Source of the DNA: CAZASK01 sp964487845
Lineage (GTDB): Bacteria; Chlamydiota; Chlamydiia; Chlamydiales; FEN-1388
Length of the DNA stretch: 64,000 nucleotides
NCBI GenBank assembly: GCA_964487845.1
Contig: CAZASK010000001.1
Location: 1-64,000, forward strand
Reading direction: 5' to 3'
A program made the position numbers and the translations under genes. The notes beneath the pieces are model-generated. The model searched no databases. It was given only the letters and a program-made list of their open reading frames with translations, and had not been told where the DNA came from. Of this stretch, positions 59,839-64,000 are shown in pieces (within the stretch, counting starts at the first letter, position 1; each line of letters begins with the position of its first letter).

Positions 59839-60120
59839 ATGGAACAGACCAAACATCCTCAAGGGACAAGAGCTCAAAGAACAGGAATTGTTGTATCTGA
59901 CAAGATGCAAAAAACCGTAGTTGTACGAGTAGATAGAAAGTTTCGGCATCCAAAATATGATAAGATCCTCGTCAGATCGAAAAAATACTACGCCCACAAT
60001 GAAGTGGAAGGGGTAAAGATCGGCGATGAAGTGACTATAGTTGAGACACGCCCGCTTTCGAAATTAAAAAGATGGCGAGTAGTGGAAGTGAATACAGTCG
60101 CACAGACAGCTGGAGAGTAG
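59839..60120 (+). CDS. rpsQ: 30S ribosomal protein S17
   Basis: S17 of 93 residues with an OB fold: RTGIVVSDKMQKTVVVRVDR at the start, KYYAHNEVEGVKIGDEVTIV and ETRPLSKLKRWRVVEV. A short N-terminal extension (about 14 residues) precedes the usual start. Confidence 0.95.
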   Translation: MEQTKHPQGTRAQRTGIVVSDKMQKTVVVRVDRKFRHPKYDKILVRSKKYYAHNEVEGVKIGDEVTIVETRPLSKLKRWRVVEVNTVAQTAGE

Positions 60121-60167
60121 AGATCGTGCAGACGAAGTCAAACGTTAGGAATGGAGTACGCTAGAAT

Positions 60168-60533
60168 ATGATCCAACAAGAGACCAAGCTGAAAGTAGCT
60201 GACAACACAGGCGCCAAAAGAGTCAAGTGCTTTAAAGTACTAGGCGGCTCCAGAAGACGCTATGCAGGCGTAGGTGATATCATCATTTGCAGCGTGCAGG
60301 AAGCTGAGCCAACTGGAAGCGTGAAAAAAGGCGAAGTTGTGCGTGCTGTAGTAGTAAGATCGAAGAAAAAGATTCGTAGAAAAGACGGATATATTAGTTT
60401 CGATACAAATAGTTGTGTATTAATTGACGATAAGGGCAACCCTCGTGGAACACGAATTTTTGGACCCATAGCGCGTGAAGTTCGCGACGCTGGATATTCA
60501 AAAATCGGTTCGCTCGCACCGGAAGTCATCTAA
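60168..60533 (+). CDS. rplN: 50S ribosomal protein L14
   Basis: L14 of 121 residues: MIQQETKLKVADNTGAKRVK, GDIIICSVQEAEPTGSVKKG and the end REVRDAGYSKIGSLAPEVI. The 47-base gap before it is one of the longest in the cluster. Confidence 0.96.
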   Translation: MIQQETKLKVADNTGAKRVKCFKVLGGSRRRYAGVGDIIICSVQEAEPTGSVKKGEVVRAVVVRSKKKIRRKDGYISFDTNSCVLIDDKGNPRGTRIFGPIAREVRDAGYSKIGSLAPEVI

Positions 60534-60552
60534 AGGATGAGGCAGTAAAGCC

Positions 60553-60924
60553 ATGATGCAAAAGAAAAAAATGAATAATGAGACTACCCGATCAGGGAAA
60601 ATTCGAAAAGGCGATACAGTTTTGGTAATTGCCGGAAATGCGAAAGGCCAGACTGGCGTCGTTCTCGGTTTTAGAGACGATCGAGTACTTGTGCAGGGTG
60701 TGAATATGTGCAAAAAGCATGTAAAGCGCTCTGAGCAAAATAAGCAAGGCGGAATAATCGAAGTCGAAAGTCCAATGCACATATCGAATGTCGCTCTCTG
60801 CGATAAAGATGGACAGAGACTAAAAGTATCCGTCGAAGTCGACGCATCAGGCAACAAAAGCCTTACCTATTTGAACAATGGTGAGAAAGTTGTCTATCGT
60901 TCGTTGAAAAAACAGAAGCAGTAG
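60553..60924 (+). CDS. rplX: 50S ribosomal protein L24
   Basis: L24 with its KOW motif (KIRKGDTVLVIAGNAKGQTG) and KHVKRSEQNKQGGIIEVESP. It has an extra N-terminal segment of about 12 residues; a second ATG nine bases downstream of 60553 might be used. Confidence 0.94.
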   Translation: MMQKKKMNNETTRSGKIRKGDTVLVIAGNAKGQTGVVLGFRDDRVLVQGVNMCKKHVKRSEQNKQGGIIEVESPMHISNVALCDKDGQRLKVSVEVDASGNKSLTYLNNGEKVVYRSLKKQKQ

Positions 60925-60936
60925 GACGAGACACGA

Positions 60937-61518
60937 ATGAGTACGTTAAAGCAGCAGTATAATACTGAAATTAAAGAAGCGATCCAGAAGAAATTTCAGA
61001 TCACAAATCCAATGATGATACCAGTCTTGAAAAAGATTGTGATTAGCATGGGTATTGCTGAAGCTATTAAGGATAAAAATGCAGTCCAAGATTGCGTAAA
61101 TGAATTGACACTGATTTCAGGTCAGAAACCTATAAAAACAACAGCGAAGAAAGCTGTATCTAACTTTAAGCTTCGGGAAGGCCAAGTTATTGGCTTAAAA
61201 GTGACACTACGTGGAAAGCGCATGTATGATTTTATGGAACGTTTCTGTAATATTTCCTCACCTCGCATTCGTGACTTTCGTGGTTTTCCTAGTAAGACAG
61301 ATGGTAGAGGAAACTACTCTCTCGGTTTAGAAGATCAGGTAATTTTCCCTGAGTTGAACCTAGATAAAGTAAAGCGTACGCAGGGTATGAATATCACTTT
61401 TGTAACTTCTGCAAGAAATAATGATGAATGTGTTGAACTCTTACGCATGTTGGGAATGCCGTTCAAAGGCATGCCTGTAGTTGTACAGGGTAGAAAACAG
61501 ATAAGCGCAGAAGAATAG
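60937..61518 (+). CDS. rplE: 50S ribosomal protein L5
   Basis: L5 of 193 residues binds 5S rRNA: LKKIVISMGIAEAIKDKNAV, GQKPIKTTAKKAVSNFKLRE and FRGFPSKTDGRGNYSLGLED. In many bacteria rpsN follows rplE; here rpsH comes next. Confidence 0.96.
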   Translation: MSTLKQQYNTEIKEAIQKKFQITNPMMIPVLKKIVISMGIAEAIKDKNAVQDCVNELTLISGQKPIKTTAKKAVSNFKLREGQVIGLKVTLRGKRMYDFMERFCNISSPRIRDFRGFPSKTDGRGNYSLGLEDQVIFPELNLDKVKRTQGMNITFVTSARNNDECVELLRMLGMPFKGMPVVVQGRKQISAEE

Positions 61519-61534
61519 GGAGCGAAAAAAACAT

Positions 61535-61933
61535 ATGGCCGTTATGGATCAAACTGCTGACCTTCTTATCAGAATTAAAAATGCATCTAGTGCAAGACAT
61601 CGCTATGTTGATGTCAACTGGAGCGTTCTCAACCAAAATATCGTTGAGGTGATGAAGGAAGCACATTTTGTTGAACACTACTTGGTAAAGCAAGAAGGTG
61701 GAAGAGGCACAATTCGTATATTTTTGTCCTATACGAAAGAGCGAGAGCCTATCATTCGCGGAATTAAAAAGATCTCTAACCCTGGTAGACGCCAGTATGT
61801 TGGATACCGTGATATTCCAAGAGTTTTTAATGGATTAGGTATCGCAATTGTTTCAACATCTCATGGAGTTTTGATGGGACATGAAGCAAAAAAGAGAAAA
61901 GTCGGTGGTGAGTTACTGTGCAGCGTCTGGTAG
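61535..61933 (+). CDS. rpsH: 30S ribosomal protein S8
   Basis: S8 of 132 residues: DQTADLLIRIKNASSARHRY at the start and the C-terminal GLGIAIVSTSHGVLMGHEAK motif that contacts helix 21 of 16S rRNA. Confidence 0.96.
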   Translation: MAVMDQTADLLIRIKNASSARHRYVDVNWSVLNQNIVEVMKEAHFVEHYLVKQEGGRGTIRIFLSYTKEREPIIRGIKKISNPGRRQYVGYRDIPRVFNGLGIAIVSTSHGVLMGHEAKKRKVGGELLCSVW

Positions 61934-61969
61934 ACTCTAGCCGTATAAAAATTGAAGAGGATAATTGAA

Positions 61970-62518
61970 ATGTCTCGCAAAGGTCGAATTCCAGTAAATA
62001 TTCCGAAAGGTGTTGAAGTTACTATTCATGATAAAGTGGTAACTGTAAAAGGCCCGAAAGGAACCTTAACGCTTCCTATTGAGCATGATGTTTTAGTTGC
62101 TAAAGAAGCCGAACACATTCATGTAACTATTGAGAGAGCAACAAAACAGCTGAAAGGTTTTCATGGCCTCTATAGAACACTCATCCACAATATGATAGAG
62201 GGTGTTACTAAAGGATTTGAAAAGAAACTTGAGATGCAAGGCGTTGGTTATAGAGCTGCAGTACAAGGTCATTTTATCGATTTGCAGATAGGTGTTTCTC
62301 ACCCAACAAAGCTAGCTATCCCACAGGGAATGCAAGTAAAAGTTGATAAGAACACTCTCATTACCATCAGCGGTATCGACAAACAGGCAATCGGAGAGTT
62401 CGCTGCCAAAATCCGTGCCAAAAGACCCCCAGAGCCATACCAAGGTAAAGGGATACGCTACGACGGTGAATATGTACGTCGCAAAGCGGGTAAAGCAGCA
62501 AAAACAGCAGCCAAGTAA
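61970..62518 (+). CDS. rplF: 50S ribosomal protein L6
   Basis: L6 of 182 residues from the ATG at 61970 (MSRKGRIPVNIPKGVEV); an in-frame ATG 18 bases earlier lacks support. The end RAKRPPEPYQGKGIRYDGEY is the family signature. Confidence 0.95.
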   Translation: MSRKGRIPVNIPKGVEVTIHDKVVTVKGPKGTLTLPIEHDVLVAKEAEHIHVTIERATKQLKGFHGLYRTLIHNMIEGVTKGFEKKLEMQGVGYRAAVQGHFIDLQIGVSHPTKLAIPQGMQVKVDKNTLITISGIDKQAIGEFAAKIRAKRPPEPYQGKGIRYDGEYVRRKAGKAAKTAAK

Positions 62519-62531
62519 TTGAGTAAGATAT

Positions 62532-62903
62532 ATGGAAAACAGTAATTTTAAAGATGCGATTAAAAGACACAAAAGAGCTTTACGAGTACGTAGTAAGCTG
62601 CATGGATCTGCTGACAAACCTAGATTGTGCGTTGTAAAGACGAATAAGCATATCCAAGTACAAATCATTAACGATGATCAAGGTGTAACTTTGGCATCGA
62701 TATCCACTATGTCCAATGAAATGAAAGGTACTTCTTTTACAAAGAAGAATCAAGTGACAGCAAAGGAACTAGGCGAGCGTATCGCAGACAAAGCGAAGGC
62801 TTTAGGTCTTGAGCGTTTGGTATTTGATAGAGGTTGCCATAAATTTCATGGGATCTTAGCACAAGTAGCGCAAGGGCTGAGAGACAAAGGATTACAGATT
62901 TAA
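62532..62903 (+). CDS. rplR: 50S ribosomal protein L18
   Basis: L18 binds 5S rRNA. RHKRALRVRSKLHGSADKPR, VQIINDDQGVTLASIS and the C-terminal FHGILAQVAQGLRDKGLQI are the expected elements. 123 residues. Confidence 0.95.
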   Translation: MENSNFKDAIKRHKRALRVRSKLHGSADKPRLCVVKTNKHIQVQIINDDQGVTLASISTMSNEMKGTSFTKKNQVTAKELGERIADKAKALGLERLVFDRGCHKFHGILAQVAQGLRDKGLQI

Positions 62904-62917
62904 AAAAGGGCATTCAG

Positions 62918-63424
62918 ATGGCAAAGAAGGAACACCGGGGAAAACCAGAGCAGTCCAATTCCGACTTGATGGAAAAAGTGTTGTTCATCAACCGATGCTC
63001 AAAGACGGTTAAGGGCGGACGTAAAATGAGCTTTTCAGCGCTTATTATAGTAGGCGATGGAAAGGGAAAAGTTGGCTATGGATTTGCGAAAGCAAATGAG
63101 TTAACTGATGCAATTAGAAAAGGTGGAGAGCTTGCAAGGAAAAACCTCGTCACCATTGAAATGGCAGGAACTACGATTCCACATGACGTTCTCATTAAGT
63201 GGGATGGAGCTTCAGTATTTATGAAGCCTGCCTCTGAGGGTACAGGGGTCATCGCAGGTTCGAAAGTGCGTGCTATATTAGAATTTGCTGGTGTGAAAGA
63301 CGTAATGGCAAAGAGTTTGGGTTCTAATAATCCATTCAACATCGTGCGTGCAACGTTTAAAGCACTGCTGAGTCTAAAAAATAGAGACAAGATAATGCAG
63401 CTCAGACAGCCAGATCTAGGCTAA
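62918..63424 (+). CDS. rpsE: 30S ribosomal protein S5
   Basis: S5 of 168 residues: EKVLFINRCSKTVKGGRKMS and FSALIIVGDGKGKVGYGFAK form the double-stranded RNA-binding domain, and GTGVIAGSKVRAILEFAGV lies in the C-terminal domain. rpmD (L30), which often follows, is absent. Confidence 0.96.
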   Translation: MAKKEHRGKPEQSNSDLMEKVLFINRCSKTVKGGRKMSFSALIIVGDGKGKVGYGFAKANELTDAIRKGGELARKNLVTIEMAGTTIPHDVLIKWDGASVFMKPASEGTGVIAGSKVRAILEFAGVKDVMAKSLGSNNPFNIVRATFKALLSLKNRDKIMQLRQPDLG

Positions 63425-63448
63425 TAAAGAGCATAATGTGAGGAAATA

Positions 63449-63898
63449 ATGGAACTGCAATCTCTAGAAAATACATCAAGACCATATAAGCGTAGAAAGC
63501 GCGTAGGTCGAGGAATCGGCTCAGGGCTTGGTAAGACATGTGGACGTGGTGTAAAAGGTGCTGGATCAAGGTCTGGCTACAAAAACCGCGATAGATTTGA
63601 GGGTGGTCAAATACCTTTATACCGTAAGTTGCCAGAGCGTGGTTTTAGTAATGTTCAGTTTCAGAAGAAATTAGATATTATTAACCTAGAGCAAATCGAT
63701 GCTATGTTTGATGATGGCGATGTTGTAAATATCGACTCGATTAAAGAAATGGGATACATGAGTGGTGCGTCTTTTGGACTCAAGCTTCTCGCAAAAGGAG
63801 AATTGACGAAGAAAGTACATATCCAAGTACATGCGATGTCTAAGCAAGCTGAAGATAAGCTGAAAGCTGCGGGAATTACCTACGAATTACTAGCCTAA
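63449..63898 (+). CDS. rplO: 50S ribosomal protein L15
   Basis: L15 of 149 residues: the basic glycine-rich start KRVGRGIGSGLGKTCGRGVK, FEGGQIPLYRKLPERGFSN, and the C-terminal KAAGITYELLA. It directly precedes secY. Confidence 0.96.
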   Translation: MELQSLENTSRPYKRRKRVGRGIGSGLGKTCGRGVKGAGSRSGYKNRDRFEGGQIPLYRKLPERGFSNVQFQKKLDIINLEQIDAMFDDGDVVNIDSIKEMGYMSGASFGLKLLAKGELTKKVHIQVHAMSKQAEDKLKAAGITYELLA

Positions 63899-63935
63899 GA
63901 AATTTCTCCCTAACCGTAAACTAGAGAAGTGAGCC

Positions 63936-64000
63936 ATGCTGCAATCCATTCAACGTGTGTTTCAGATACCGGAGCTTAAGAAAAAAATCCTATTTACGTT
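63936..64000 (+). CDS. secY: protein translocase subunit SecY, 5' end only
   Basis: The window ends after 21 full codons: MLQSIQRVFQIPELKKKIL then FT. The amphipathic start with IPELKKKILFT is the usual SecY N-terminus, and rplO-secY is the universal order. The rest lies beyond the right edge. Confidence 0.85.
   Translation, partial: MLQSIQRVFQIPELKKKILFT

Noticed and set aside
1..64000. CRISPR arrays, prophage genes, complete insertion sequences, rRNA genes
   Set aside because: I saw no regularly spaced repeats, phage structural or integrase genes, transposase genes or rRNA signatures in the window.

Overview
The window is a stretch of chromosome from a member of the Chlamydiota. The gene order shows this: rnc-radA-hemC, nqrBCDE beside dnaA, the run dnaA / two small conserved genes / rsmH / ftsL / ftsI / murE / amiA, and a ribosomal cluster that begins at rplC (no rpsJ) and lacks rpsN and rpmD. 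These arrangements match the Chlamydia trachomatis order as I remember it (rnc-radA-hemC about CT297-299, nqr about CT278-281, dnaA to amiA about CT275-268, rplC to secY about CT528-510). A cytochrome bo3 quinol oxidase (cyoABCD plus ctaB), ComF, a SulP transporter, an orphan PseC-like aminotransferase and many lineage-specific secreted or effector-like proteins point to an environmental, Parachlamydiales-type chlamydia rather than a member of the Chlamydiaceae. Genus and species cannot be fixed from the sequence alone.

Layout. 1-1870: the end of an alpha/beta-hydrolase gene followed by a chain of small lipoprotein genes joined by ATGA overlaps; the third is broken. 1725-4476 (minus): rnc-radA-hemC; HemC is short. 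4548-5827: an unknown gene coupled to a lipoate ligase. 5999-8420: a protein resembling mitochondrial carriers, then a SulP anion transporter. 8588-11882: a SurA/PpiD-like chaperone, a CBM9-like protein and gcvH. 11917-14387 (minus): a cysteine-rich secreted protein split by an A7 tract, an Inc-like membrane protein and comF. 14446-14611: a foldback MITE-like element just upstream of nqrB. 14636-18415: nqrBCDE. 18423-28926: dnaA, a pseC-like gene, two conserved chlamydial genes, and the rsmH-ftsL-ftsI-murE-amiA division/peptidoglycan cluster with one unknown gene inserted. 28930-31874: tRNA-Arg, gnd, tal and a zinc-ribbon protein. 32007-34037: a secreted kinase-like protein, a phosphoribosyltransferase and a hydrolase. 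34030-38713 (minus): the bo3 oxidase operon. 38799-39735: tag and csaA. 39849-42714: a divergent pair of secreted carbohydrate-active proteins. 42967-48472: a BrnQ-type transporter, two exported or effector-like proteins, tRNA-Leu and an SNF transporter. 48813-54740: ybaB-dnaX, an ankyrin-GNAT fusion, an AGCS symporter and an unknown gene. 55220-64000: the ribosomal protein cluster running into secY.

How the genes fit together. Nqr (sodium pump, NADH to quinone) and the bo3 oxidase (quinol to oxygen) can form a short respiratory chain. The sodium gradient could drive the BrnQ, SNF and AGCS amino-acid carriers. LplA can lipoylate GcvH. Gnd and Tal cover parts of the pentose phosphate pathway. 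MurE carries the meso-DAP motif and sits with FtsI, FtsL, RsmH and an amidase, consistent with division-linked peptidoglycan. The host-facing part is the set of lipoproteins, Inc-like protein, ankyrin-GNAT protein, coiled-coil protein, kinase-like protein and exported GT25-methyltransferase.

All functional calls rest on reading motifs and gene order; no database search was possible.
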